Shown here: positions 36,503-44,039 of the stretch, in pieces
Layout of the letters: the number at the start of each line of letters is the position of its first letter
Numbering within the stretch: position 1 is the first letter of the stretch
From: Streptomyces glomeratus
GTDB taxonomy: Bacteria; Actinomycetota; Actinomycetes; Streptomycetales; Streptomycetaceae
NCBI RefSeq assembly: GCF_021462825.1
Contig: NZ_JAKEEB010000007.1
Span: forward strand, 124,001-188,000
Direction: 5' to 3'
Length of the DNA: 64,000 bases
Program-made: the position numbers and the translations under genes
Notes under the pieces: model-generated
Database searches by the model: none
Seen by the model: only the letters and a program-made list of their open reading frames with translations
Told to the model about the DNA's origin: nothing

Positions 36503-37072
36503 GTGGCAACACCCCCAGGCGGTTCGCCCGCGGGTAATTGGTCCTATGGCCCCGGCCAGGGCCAGGGTGATCAGAACCGGTACAACTTCCCCTCCGCACC
36601 GAGCCAGCGGCGTCAGCCGTACGCGCCCCAGGGTCCCGGCCCGTCGCCGTACGACCAGCCGCCGGCGCCGCGCATCCAGCCCGTGCAGCCGCAGCGCCGC
36701 TCCCCCGAGCCGGCGCCCGCGGGGTCGTCGAGCAACCCTCTGGTGCGTCCGTACGCCATGACGGGCGGGCGCACCAGGCCGCGTTACCAGCTCGCCATCG
36801 AGGCGCTGGTGCACACCACCGCGCAGCCGCACCAGATGCAGGGCCAGCTGCCCGAGCATCAGCGGATCTGCAACCTCTGCCGGGAGATCAAGTCGGTGGC
36901 CGAGATCTCGGCGCTCCTGACGATCCCTCTCGGCGTGGCCAGGATCCTCGTCGCCGACTTGGCGGAGGCGGGCCTGGTCGCCATCCATCAGCCGGGCGGC
37001 GCCGAAAACGCCGGCGGCCAGCCAGACGTGACACTGCTCGAAAGGGTGCTCAGTGGACTTCGCAAGCTCTAG
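36503..37072 (+). CDS. cvnC2: Conservon DUF742 protein CvnC (second copy)
   Basis: A 189-residue DUF742 protein. The last 115 residues match CvnC1 closely, with the CNLCREIKSVAEIS segment and the terminal TLLERVLSGLRKL. The first 75 residues are a Pro/Gln/Gly-rich disordered extension (starts MATPPGGSPAGNW) not found in CvnC1. The GTG at 36503 has a strong GGAGGAGAGAAC site. The gene overlaps cvnD2 by 20 bp as in the first conservon. Confidence 0.9.
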   Translation: MATPPGGSPAGNWSYGPGQGQGDQNRYNFPSAPSQRRQPYAPQGPGPSPYDQPPAPRIQPVQPQRRSPEPAPAGSSSNPLVRPYAMTGGRTRPRYQLAIEALVHTTAQPHQMQGQLPEHQRICNLCREIKSVAEISALLTIPLGVARILVADLAEAGLVAIHQPGGAENAGGQPDVTLLERVLSGLRKL

Positions 37073-37634
37073 CGGCGGTCCTTCCCGCTCCACCACCTCC
37101 GCGAAGATCGTGGTGGCGGGCGGCTTCGGCGTGGGCAAGACCACGTTCGTCGGCGCCGTCTCGGAGATCAACCCGCTGCGCACGGAGGCCGTCATGACGT
37201 CTGCTTCGGCGGGCATCGACGACCTCACCCACACCGGGGACAAGACCACCACCACGGTGGCCATGGACTTCGGCCGCATCACCCTGGACCAGGACCTGAT
37301 CCTGTACCTCTTCGGTACGCCGGGCCAGGACCGCTTCTGGTTCATGTGGGACGACCTGGTCCGCGGCGCGATCGGCGCCATCGTCCTGGTCGACACCCGC
37401 CGCCTGGCCGACTGCTTCCCGGCCGTCGACTACTTCGAAAACTCCGGCCTGCCCTTCGTCATCGCCCTCAACGGTTTCGACGGCAACCAGCCGTACAACC
37501 CCGAGGAGGTCCGCGAGGCGCTCCAGATCGGGCCGGACACCCCGATCATCACGACGGACGCGAGACATCGGGCCGATGCCAAGTCCGCGCTGATCACCCT
37601 GGTCGAGCACGCGCTGATGGCCCGCCTGCGGTAA
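37053..37634 (+). CDS. cvnD2: Conservon Ras-like GTPase CvnD (second copy)
   Basis: A 193-residue GTPase almost identical to CvnD1 through the G-domain (GGFGVGKTTF P-loop, FGTPGQDRFW, NGFDG). The N-terminus has two extra residues, and scattered substitutions lie near the C-terminus (QPYNPEEV for QPYAPEEV). It closes the second conservon; a strong terminator follows. The very high similarity indicates recent duplication or gene conversion between the neighbouring copies. Confidence 0.94.
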   Translation: MDFASSSGGPSRSTTSAKIVVAGGFGVGKTTFVGAVSEINPLRTEAVMTSASAGIDDLTHTGDKTTTTVAMDFGRITLDQDLILYLFGTPGQDRFWFMWDDLVRGAIGAIVLVDTRRLADCFPAVDYFENSGLPFVIALNGFDGNQPYNPEEVREALQIGPDTPIITTDARHRADAKSALITLVEHALMARLR

Positions 37635-37695
37635 CGCGCCGCCCAGACACGTCCTGCGCGCCGTCTGCGCCTCGTGTCCGGTCGCTCACACGGTT

Positions 37696-37733
37696 CCCCG
37701 CGCCCCTTGTTCAGGGGGCGCGGGGCTTTTCCT
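37696..37733 (+). terminator. Terminator of the second conservon
   Basis: A perfect 11-bp stem CCCCGCGCCCC (37696-37706) with 37715-37725, then CTTTTCCTTTCC. Located 61 bp after the cvnD2 stop. Confidence 0.8.
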
Positions 37734-37780
37734 TTCCATGGCCCTGCCGCCCTTCCCGGCAGCACGTGTCCCGCCAGCGA

Positions 37781-37811
37781 GAAGGGCCCCTCCATGGCGG
37801 AGGGGCCCTTC
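37781..37811 (-). terminator. Terminator of the pccB-accE operon
   Basis: A perfect 13-bp stem (37781-37793 with 37799-37811) and 5-nt loop, 25 bp beyond the accE stop in the minus direction. It sits between converging transcripts. Confidence 0.7.
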
Positions 37812-37836
37812 TACGAGCGGCGGAGCCGGCGGCAGC

Positions 37837-38034
37837 CTACGCGTGCCAGCTGTGCGGTGCCCGGAAGCCGGGCTCGCGCTCCAGCCGGCGCCAGCCGGCC
37901 TTGGCACGGCCTCGGTGGGCCGGCGAGGTGGCGGGCGGCTGGGCGGCCGCGCGGGCGAGGAGGACGGCCGTGATGGCGGCGACTTCCTCGGGCTCGGCGT
38001 GGCCCTTCTCGACGCGGATGTCGGCAGTGTTCAT
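37837..38034 (-). CDS. accE: Acyl-CoA carboxylase epsilon subunit
   Basis: A 65-residue small subunit of actinobacterial acyl-CoA carboxylase. It follows the family pattern: an N-terminal IRVEKGHAEPEEVAAITAVLLAR helix segment (seen in parts) and a C-terminal basic WRRLEREPGFRAPHSWHA tail. Epsilon subunits bind and stimulate the beta subunit. It starts at ATG 38034, 57 bp after pccB on the same strand, in the order found in S. coelicolor. Confidence 0.92.
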   Translation of the reverse strand: MNTADIRVEKGHAEPEEVAAITAVLLARAAAQPPATSPAHRGRAKAGWRRLEREPGFRAPHSWHA

Positions 38035-38091
38035 GGGTGTCAGTCTCCGTGGGTGAGGGGTCCGCGGGATTGCCGCGAGGGATCCGCTCGG

Positions 38092-39684
38092 TTACTGCGG
38101 GGGGTTGCCGTGCTTACGGGCGGGCAGGTCCGCGTGCTTGGACTGCAGCATCGCCAGGGACTTGATCAGGACCTCGCGGGTCTGGGCCGGGTCGATGACG
38201 TCGTCCACCAGGCCCCGCTCCGCCGCGTAGTAGGGGTGCATCAGCTCGGACTTGTACTCCTTGACCATCCGCGCCCGCATGGCCTCCGGGTCCTCCGCGC
38301 CCGCGATCTGCCGTCGGAAGATGACGTTGGCGGCACCCTCCGCGCCCATCACGGCGATCTCGTTGGTCGGCCAGGCATAGGTGAGGTCCGCCCCGATGGA
38401 CTGGCTGTCCATGACGATGTACGCACCTCCGTACGCCTTGCGCAGGATCAGCGAGATCCTCGGCACGGTCGCGTTGCAGTAGGCGTACAGCAGCTTCGCG
38501 CCGTGGCGGATGATTCCGCCGTGCTCCTGGTCGACACCGGGAAGGAACCCGGGGACGTCCAGGAAGGTCATCAGCGGGATGTTAAAAGCGTCACACATCT
38601 GGACAAAGCGCGCAGCTTTTTCCGACGCCTCGATGTCCAGGACCCCGGCGAGGGTCTGCGGCTGGTTGGCGATGATCCCCACCACCTGTCCGTCCAGCCG
38701 GGCCAGCGCGCAGATGATGTTGCGCGCCCAGCGCTCGTGGACCTCCAGGTACTCGCCGTCGTCGACGATCTCCTCGATGACCTTGGCCATGTCGTACGGC
38801 CGGTTGCCGTCCGCCGGGACCAGGTCCAGCAGCACCTCGCTGCGGCGGTCCACGGGGTCCGTGGACTCGGCCCGCGGGGGGTTCTCACGGTTGTTCTGCG
38901 GGAGCAGCGACAGCAGGTAGCGCACCTCGGCGATGCACGTCTCCTCGTCGTCGTACGCGAAGTGGCAGACGCCCGAGGTCTCGGCGTGCACATCGGCGCC
39001 GCCCAGGCCGTTCTGGGTGATCTCCTCGCCGGTGACGGCCTTGACCACGTCCGGGCCCGTGATGAACATCTGGGACGTCTCGCGCACCATGAACACGAAG
39101 TCCGTGAGGGCGGGGCTGTAGGCCGCACCGCCCGCGCAGGGGCCGAGCATCACGCTGATCTGCGGGATGACGCCGGATGCCTTGGTGTTGCGCTGGAAGA
39201 TGCCGCCGTAGCCCGCGAGCGCGCTGACGCCCTCCTGGATACGGGCGCCTGCGCCGTCGTTCAGGGAGACCAGCGGCGCGCCGGCCGCGATGGCCATGTC
39301 CATGATCTTGTGGATCTTGGTGGCGTGGGCCTCGCCGAGGGCGCCGCCGAAGATGCGGAAGTCATGGGCGTAGACGAAGACCGTGCGGCCCTCCACCGTG
39401 CCCCAGCCGGTGATCACACCGTCCGTGTACGGCTTCTTGGTCTCCAGGCCGAACCCGGTCGCCCGGTGCCGGCGCAGCTGCTCGACCTCCTGGAAGGACC
39501 CCGGGTCCAGGAGCAGCTCGATGCGCTCCCGGGCGGTGAGCTTGCCCTTGGCGTGCTGCGCCTCGGTCGCCTTCTCACTGGGCCCGGCAAGGGCCTGTGC
39601 ACGGATCTCGTGCAGTTCGGCGACGCGCCCGCGCGCGTCGGTGGGCTCGCTCCCGGAATCTACAGCCTCGTCCAAAACGGTCAT
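38092..39684 (-). CDS. pccB: Propionyl/acetyl-CoA carboxylase beta subunit (carboxyltransferase)
   Basis: A 530-residue carboxyltransferase that transfers carboxyl from biotin to propionyl-CoA (or acetyl-CoA), giving methylmalonyl-CoA for polyketides and odd-chain lipids. Family features include GGALGEAHATKI, GPCAGGAAYSPALTDF and RKAYGGAYIVMDS. The Asp at 426 in IVMDS appears to be the specificity position where S. coelicolor PccB carries Asp422; this alignment is by eye. Adjacent accE supports PccB rather than AccD identity. The biotinylated alpha subunit is encoded elsewhere. ATG at 39684. Confidence 0.95.
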   Translation of the reverse strand: MTVLDEAVDSGSEPTDARGRVAELHEIRAQALAGPSEKATEAQHAKGKLTARERIELLLDPGSFQEVEQLRRHRATGFGLETKKPYTDGVITGWGTVEGRTVFVYAHDFRIFGGALGEAHATKIHKIMDMAIAAGAPLVSLNDGAGARIQEGVSALAGYGGIFQRNTKASGVIPQISVMLGPCAGGAAYSPALTDFVFMVRETSQMFITGPDVVKAVTGEEITQNGLGGADVHAETSGVCHFAYDDEETCIAEVRYLLSLLPQNNRENPPRAESTDPVDRRSEVLLDLVPADGNRPYDMAKVIEEIVDDGEYLEVHERWARNIICALARLDGQVVGIIANQPQTLAGVLDIEASEKAARFVQMCDAFNIPLMTFLDVPGFLPGVDQEHGGIIRHGAKLLYAYCNATVPRISLILRKAYGGAYIVMDSQSIGADLTYAWPTNEIAVMGAEGAANVIFRRQIAGAEDPEAMRARMVKEYKSELMHPYYAAERGLVDDVIDPAQTREVLIKSLAMLQSKHADLPARKHGNPPQ

Positions 39685-40085
39685 GTAGTGACCTTACGAA
39701 GTCCACCAAGGAAAGCGGTCCGTCGACTCCTCACAGTCTCCGGCCCGTTTTCCTGGTACCCCTGAACAGAACCATCCCCGGATGCAGCCGATCCGACTGC
39801 TCAGAAGCCCCGAGCGTTGTAGGGCCCGCACAAAGAGCTCACCCGGACGCCACTGCGGATTCGGCGCCGCGGATGCCATCTCCGGAGTGACGCAAGGCCC
39901 CGAACGGCGGCGCCCTTCACCGTATCCGCCACCCCGCACGAAGGAGCCGTCCGGGATGAAGGTTGAAAGTTGAACGGAATGCCGCTACCGTCGAGCATGT
40001 TGAGCTCGTTGAAGATTAAACAGCTTCTTCAGCCGCCCGGCTCGCCGATCCGGAAGCCGCGAACCGCACCCTCAAGGAGCACATC
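39685..40085. other. Divergent regulatory region between pccB and the YceI gene
   Basis: 401 bp with no gene of coding character. It must contain the promoters of pccB and the YceI-family gene. Near the latter the sequence becomes AT-richer with repeated TTGA words (GTTGAAAGTTGAACGG at 39960-39977, GTTGAAGATTAAAC at 40009-40022), which could include the -35 region or a regulator site. Confidence 0.5.
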
Positions 40086-40688
40086 ATGGGCATCTTCGCC
40101 CGCAAGAACACCACCGCCACCGTCCCGAGCGCCGCGGTGAACCCCGACCTCGCCGCGCTGAGCGGCACCTACACCGTGGACCCGTCGCACACCACCATCG
40201 GTTTCGTGGCCCGCCACGCCATGGTCACGAACGTCAAGGGCGCCTTCCAGGAGTTCGAGGGCACGCTGCACCTGGACGGCTCGGATCCCACCAAGTCCAC
40301 GGCCTCGATCGACGTGACGATGGAGAGCATCGACACGGGCTCGGCCGACCGCGACAACCACCTCAAGAGCGCGGACTTCTTCAAGATCGACGAGCACCCG
40401 ATGATGACCTTCCGCTCCACCGGGGTGCAGATCCTGGGCGCCGAGGAGTTCCGGATCAACGGCGATCTCACGATCCTCGGCACCACCAAGCCGATCAGCA
40501 TCGACCTGGAGCTCAACGGCGCGGCCAAGGACCCGTTCGGCAACGAGCGCGTCGGCTTCGAGGGCAAGGCCGAGCTCGTGCGCTCGGAGTGGGGCCTCAC
40601 CTGGAACGCGGCGCTGGAGACGGGCGGCGTGCTGATCTCGGACAAGATCAAGCTGGTCTTCGACATCTCGGCGATCAAGCAGGCGTAA
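40086..40688 (+). CDS. YceI-family isoprenoid-binding-fold protein
   Basis: A 200-residue YceI-family protein: a lipocalin-like barrel that binds polyisoprenoids in characterised members. It contains LSGTYTVDPSHTTIGFVARHAMV, the GSADRDNHLKSADFF segment and DLTILGTTKPISI. There is no signal peptide: residues 1-20 (MGIFARKNTTATVP) are short and hydrophilic, so it is probably cytoplasmic, as in many actinobacterial members. YceI proteins are linked to stress and organic hydroperoxide or redox responses; function here is not certain. Start ATG with AAGGAG 7 nt upstream. Confidence 0.92.
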   Translation: MGIFARKNTTATVPSAAVNPDLAALSGTYTVDPSHTTIGFVARHAMVTNVKGAFQEFEGTLHLDGSDPTKSTASIDVTMESIDTGSADRDNHLKSADFFKIDEHPMMTFRSTGVQILGAEEFRINGDLTILGTTKPISIDLELNGAAKDPFGNERVGFEGKAELVRSEWGLTWNAALETGGVLISDKIKLVFDISAIKQA

Positions 40689-40740
40689 CCATTGCCGCCC
40701 GAGCCGCCGCGTGCGCCCCACGCCACGCGGCCTGCCCGAA

Positions 40741-40779
40741 AGAGCCCGTCCTCCGATCCCTACAGGGAGGGCGGGCTCT
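40741..40779. terminator. Bidirectional terminator overlapping a stop codon
   Basis: A 14-bp stem with one wobble pair (40741-40754 with 40766-40779). It ends the YceI transcript, and also overlaps the stop codon of the convergent septum-formation-domain gene. Confidence 0.6.
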
Positions 40780-42010
40780 CGGCCGTCCGTAAGTCCCCGG
40801 ATTCGTTGCCCCGCATGGTGGCCCCGTTCTGCCTGCGGACGGCGCACACGACAACGTGGGTACCGGACTTCCAGGCGCCCTGCGCCGTCCACGAGGCGGG
40901 CTCGTAGACGGCCGGGTCGAATCCGTGTCCGGCCGGCGGCACGTCCCGTGCGCACGCGGCGTCCGACCGGGACTTGGCCTCGGTGAGCGTGACATCGGCG
41001 CCCAGCCGGGTGAAGCCGAGGACCTCCTGGTCATGAGGCCGGGAGCACGAGATCAGCCGGGCGGCCCGGTTGGACTGCACCCGTAGGCAGTCCCCCATCT
41101 GCATGTTCGCCGTGTCGGTGAAGGCATAGCCGGAGGTCCGGCCCGGTCCGAGCGGCCCGTAGACCGGCCCGTGCGCCCCCAGCACCAGACAGGCGGTGCG
41201 CCGCCCCGCGACGTCGAAGGTCTCCCGGGTCGGAACGACGGCGTAACTGCTCACATCGGCGAGCCTGTCGCGGAGTTCCTCCGTCCGCCGCTCGCACTGC
41301 AGCGGGCCGCGCCACCGGGCCTCGTCGGCGGTCCTCGCGCCGACCACGGCGATGACCTGGCCGTCGGGCGCCCGAGCGGCGCAGGGGCGGTCCACGGTCA
41401 GGTGCGGTGTGCCTTCGAAGCGGGGGCCCGCCCACTCGACCAGGACACAGTCGCCGACCTCGAGCCGCTCGGTGACGGAGATGACGGAACCCGGCGATGC
41501 CGGACCCGGTTCACGGGACTGCACACGGTCCAGGGAGATCCAGACACCCACCACGACCACCACCACCGCGTACGCGCCCGCCAGCGCGGCCCACAGGACG
41601 TGCGAGCCGGTGCGCCGTCTCGCGTCGGGTGGCTCGAGGCCCGGGGACGAGAGCTCCTTCCCGTTCCCCGGTCCCGGGCCTCGAAGGAGTACCGGTACGA
41701 AAGGGGGTGCCTGATCGCCGGCCTCGTCGTCGTACGAACCCCGCGGGGAGACGGTCGCGGACCCGGCCGGAGCGGTCGCCGCCCGGGAGTCCGGGAGCGG
41801 AACGCCGTCCGTCCCGTCCGGGAGGTGCCCCGGGTCCGAAGGACCCTGGAGGGAGGCACCGAGGAGTCCTGCCGCCACACGCCGGTGCAACGGGTACCGC
41901 CGGTACCGGAGGTACGGGGCGGACACAGGTGTCCGCCCCCACAGCTGCGGCCCCGGCACGGGCACACCGAGCAGATGCATGAGGACGCGTCGCCCGAGGC
42001 TCCTCGTCAC
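40760..42010 (-). CDS. Membrane protein with septum-formation domain
   Basis: A 416-residue single-pass membrane protein. A Pro/Arg-rich cytoplasmic region (about 1-150), including WGRTPVSAPYLRYRRYPLHR, is followed by a transmembrane segment (HVLWAALAGAYAVVVVVVG) and an extracytoplasmic part containing two related modules: GDCVLVEWAGPRFEG... and GDCLRVQSNRAARLISC...PHDQEVLGF. The latter is the septum-formation (Septum_form) motif with conserved cysteines. Such proteins are found in actinobacterial envelopes; the role is not established. The GTG at 42010 has GGAGG 6 nt upstream and overlaps the previous stop (GTGA), so the two genes are coupled. Confidence 0.82.
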   Translation of the reverse strand: MTRSLGRRVLMHLLGVPVPGPQLWGRTPVSAPYLRYRRYPLHRRVAAGLLGASLQGPSDPGHLPDGTDGVPLPDSRAATAPAGSATVSPRGSYDDEAGDQAPPFVPVLLRGPGPGNGKELSSPGLEPPDARRRTGSHVLWAALAGAYAVVVVVVGVWISLDRVQSREPGPASPGSVISVTERLEVGDCVLVEWAGPRFEGTPHLTVDRPCAARAPDGQVIAVVGARTADEARWRGPLQCERRTEELRDRLADVSSYAVVPTRETFDVAGRRTACLVLGAHGPVYGPLGPGRTSGYAFTDTANMQMGDCLRVQSNRAARLISCSRPHDQEVLGFTRLGADVTLTEAKSRSDAACARDVPPAGHGFDPAVYEPASWTAQGAWKSGTHVVVCAVRRQNGATMRGNESGDLRTAESPPSL

Positions 42011-42426
42011 TGTCCGCCTCCGGGGCCGGTCGCCTCGAGGGTGCCGTCGCCCTGCGGGGCGCCGCCGTTCGCGGGCGCGGGCACCGAGGATCCGGCGACC
42101 AGGTTCGCCACCTGGGGGACGGCTCCCAGCGTGGCCAGCACGGCCGGCGCGCTGACGCCCAGTGCCACCGCCGCGTAGGCGCCGCTGATCTGCCCGGTGG
42201 CTGCGAACAGCAGGGCCGCGGCGGCGCCCATGCCGGCGCGCAGGACGGCCAGGCACACGTGGGCGGCGGTGTCCAGGTAGTGCCACAGGGCCGGGGGCCT
42301 CGCGCGCCGTCTGCCGCTCGCCGTTCTGCGGGCCGCCTGCCACTGCATGCATCCGCGGAACACGGCGAGCAGTTCTACGCTCAGTCCTCCTCCGGCGCCG
42401 AACAGGCCGAACTGCCACCAACTCAT
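42007..42426 (-). CDS. Small membrane protein, hypothetical
   Basis: A 139-residue protein with three hydrophobic stretches: residues 3-18 (WWQFGLFGAGGGLSVELL), 50-75 and 80-105 (around AAVALGVSAPAVLATL). The intervening region is basic (ARRTASGRRRAR), and the C-terminus is short and Gly/Pro-rich. No family is recognised. ATG at 42426 with a G-rich stretch 4 nt upstream. The overlap with the septum-formation-domain gene suggests a complex or shared function at the envelope. Confidence 0.7.
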   Translation of the reverse strand: MSWWQFGLFGAGGGLSVELLAVFRGCMQWQAARRTASGRRRARPPALWHYLDTAAHVCLAVLRAGMGAAAALLFAATGQISGAYAAVALGVSAPAVLATLGAVPQVANLVAGSSVPAPANGGAPQGDGTLEATGPGGGQ

Positions 42427-42606
42427 CGTGCCCCCCGTCACGGACAGGCACGCAGGTGCCGCGCTGCCTGTGCGCCATACAGCATCCCCACCCGGTGGAA
42501 GGGGCGGCCGCCATAGCCGTGTGACGGGCGGCAAATACGTTGGACAGTGCGACGGTTGCAGTAGTCGGCGGCCCTGCGGCGTGCCCGGGGCCGTTGAGCC
42601 GGTGGG

Positions 42607-43956
42607 TCAGAAGCCTCCGCCGAAGTCCCCGCCGCCCCCGCCGAAGTCCCCTCCGCCGCCGTCGCCGAAGCCGCCGCCGAAGTCGCCGGGATCGAAGTCC
42701 GCGCCGGACATGTCGCCGCCGTCGTAACCGCCGAAGTCGCCGTAGCCCGCGCCGTAGTCCGCCGCATACGACGGGGTGGCCATCATGCTGCCGAGCAGCG
42801 TGCCGACCAGCAGGCCGGGCAGGATGCCGCCGCCGAAGTAGCCGCCTGCCCAGGGGCCGTAGGCGGGGCCCGCGTCCCAGTAGGGGCGGCGGCCGTATTC
42901 CGTTTCCACCTCGCGGACCGCGGGGTCGCGGCCCTCGGCCAGCCGGGTCCGGTCCGCCGCGCAGACCGGTACCTCGCGCGGGGCGCCGCCCGCGGGTGTC
43001 CAGAGCGCGTCGGCGACGGACGGGCCGTGGCGCGGGTCGAAGAAGCACGGCGGCCGGCGCTCGGGCAGCGGACGGCCCTCGCGGCGGGCGGAGAGCACCG
43101 CCAGCGAGAAGCGGCCGTCCTCCAGCGCCTGGGTGACGGCCTTGACGTCCTCCGGGCGCTGCGCCCCGGCCATCGCCGACTTCGCCTGCTCGTACGCGTC
43201 CAGCGCCCGCTCGTAGTCCTCGCGCATCGCGTCGTTCGCGCCCGGCTCCCCGGGACGGAAGTCGAGGCGGTCCAGTTCCTCGCCGAAAGCGGTGATGTCC
43301 TCGTCGACCACGACCCGCAGCTTCTCCAGCGCGGCCCGCTGTTCCTCCTCCCGCCGGCGCCGGCCGCGCCGTACGAGCGCGTAGGCGCCCGCGCCGCCGG
43401 CCACCAGCACCGCGGCGACCGCGATCAGCGCGGTGGAGGAGACGCCGCCGTTGCCGCCCGAGGTGCCCCAGCTCGAGGGGGCGTGACCGCGCACGTTGAG
43501 CAGCGCCCGGTCGGTGAAGTCGTTGAGCTGTGCCTTCGCGGACTCGCCCTGCACGCTGGTGACCAGGTTCTGCACGGCGGTGCGGGGCAGCACCGAGGAG
43601 TCGGCCCGGGCGTCGAAGCGGTCGCCGAGGCGGACCGCGTACAGACCGGTGACGCCGGTGGCGGTGCGGAGGTCGGAGAACAGGTTCTGTGTGGGGTAGC
43701 CGGCGGGCAGGACCGCCACGAAGACCGGTTTGCCGGCGTCCTCGATCTTCTTCGCGAGGGCCTCGGCGTCCCGGGCGGACAGCTGTCCGGAGGCCGCCGG
43801 ATCGACGTAGACGGGCCCCTTGCGCAGCGCCACGGCGATGGTCGAGACGTCCGTCGCCGCGTCCGCGCGGGGCGCACCCGCGTACAGGACCGTCAGGGCC
43901 GCCATGAGCAGCGCGACCAGCGGTACTGCGAGTCCTTTGACCAGTGCGGACCTCAT
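42607..43956 (-). CDS. Secreted/membrane protein with TPM-like domain and Gly-Asp-Phe tail
   Basis: A 449-residue protein with an N-terminal signal or anchor (LVKGLAVPLVALLMAALTVLYAG), an extracytoplasmic domain (residues about 35-160, with VALRKGPVYVDP and KKIEDAGKPVFVAVLP, similar to the TPM domain), a membrane helix (TALIAVAAVLVAGGAGAYALV) and a charged coiled-coil-like cytoplasmic part. The C-terminus (about 390-449) is Gly/Asp/Phe-rich, ending GGGDFGGGF, like the tails of several TPM proteins. The function is unknown; a quality-control or envelope role is inferred. It lies 180 bp upstream of the small membrane protein gene. Confidence 0.75.
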   Translation of the reverse strand: MRSALVKGLAVPLVALLMAALTVLYAGAPRADAATDVSTIAVALRKGPVYVDPAASGQLSARDAEALAKKIEDAGKPVFVAVLPAGYPTQNLFSDLRTATGVTGLYAVRLGDRFDARADSSVLPRTAVQNLVTSVQGESAKAQLNDFTDRALLNVRGHAPSSWGTSGGNGGVSSTALIAVAAVLVAGGAGAYALVRRGRRRREEEQRAALEKLRVVVDEDITAFGEELDRLDFRPGEPGANDAMREDYERALDAYEQAKSAMAGAQRPEDVKAVTQALEDGRFSLAVLSARREGRPLPERRPPCFFDPRHGPSVADALWTPAGGAPREVPVCAADRTRLAEGRDPAVREVETEYGRRPYWDAGPAYGPWAGGYFGGGILPGLLVGTLLGSMMATPSYAADYGAGYGDFGGYDGGDMSGADFDPGDFGGGFGDGGGGDFGGGGGDFGGGF

Positions 43957-43993
43957 ACCTCGACGCTACCCGAAGGCGCCGGGAACCGAAGGG

Positions 43994-44034
43994 CCGGGCA
44001 GGGGCGGTGCCCGATGTGGACCGCCCCTGCCCGG
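43994..44034 (-). terminator. Terminator of the GH3 gene
   Basis: A perfect 15-bp stem (43994-44008 with 44020-44034) directly after the GH3 stop in the minus direction. Confidence 0.7.
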
Positions 44035-44039
44035 ACACG

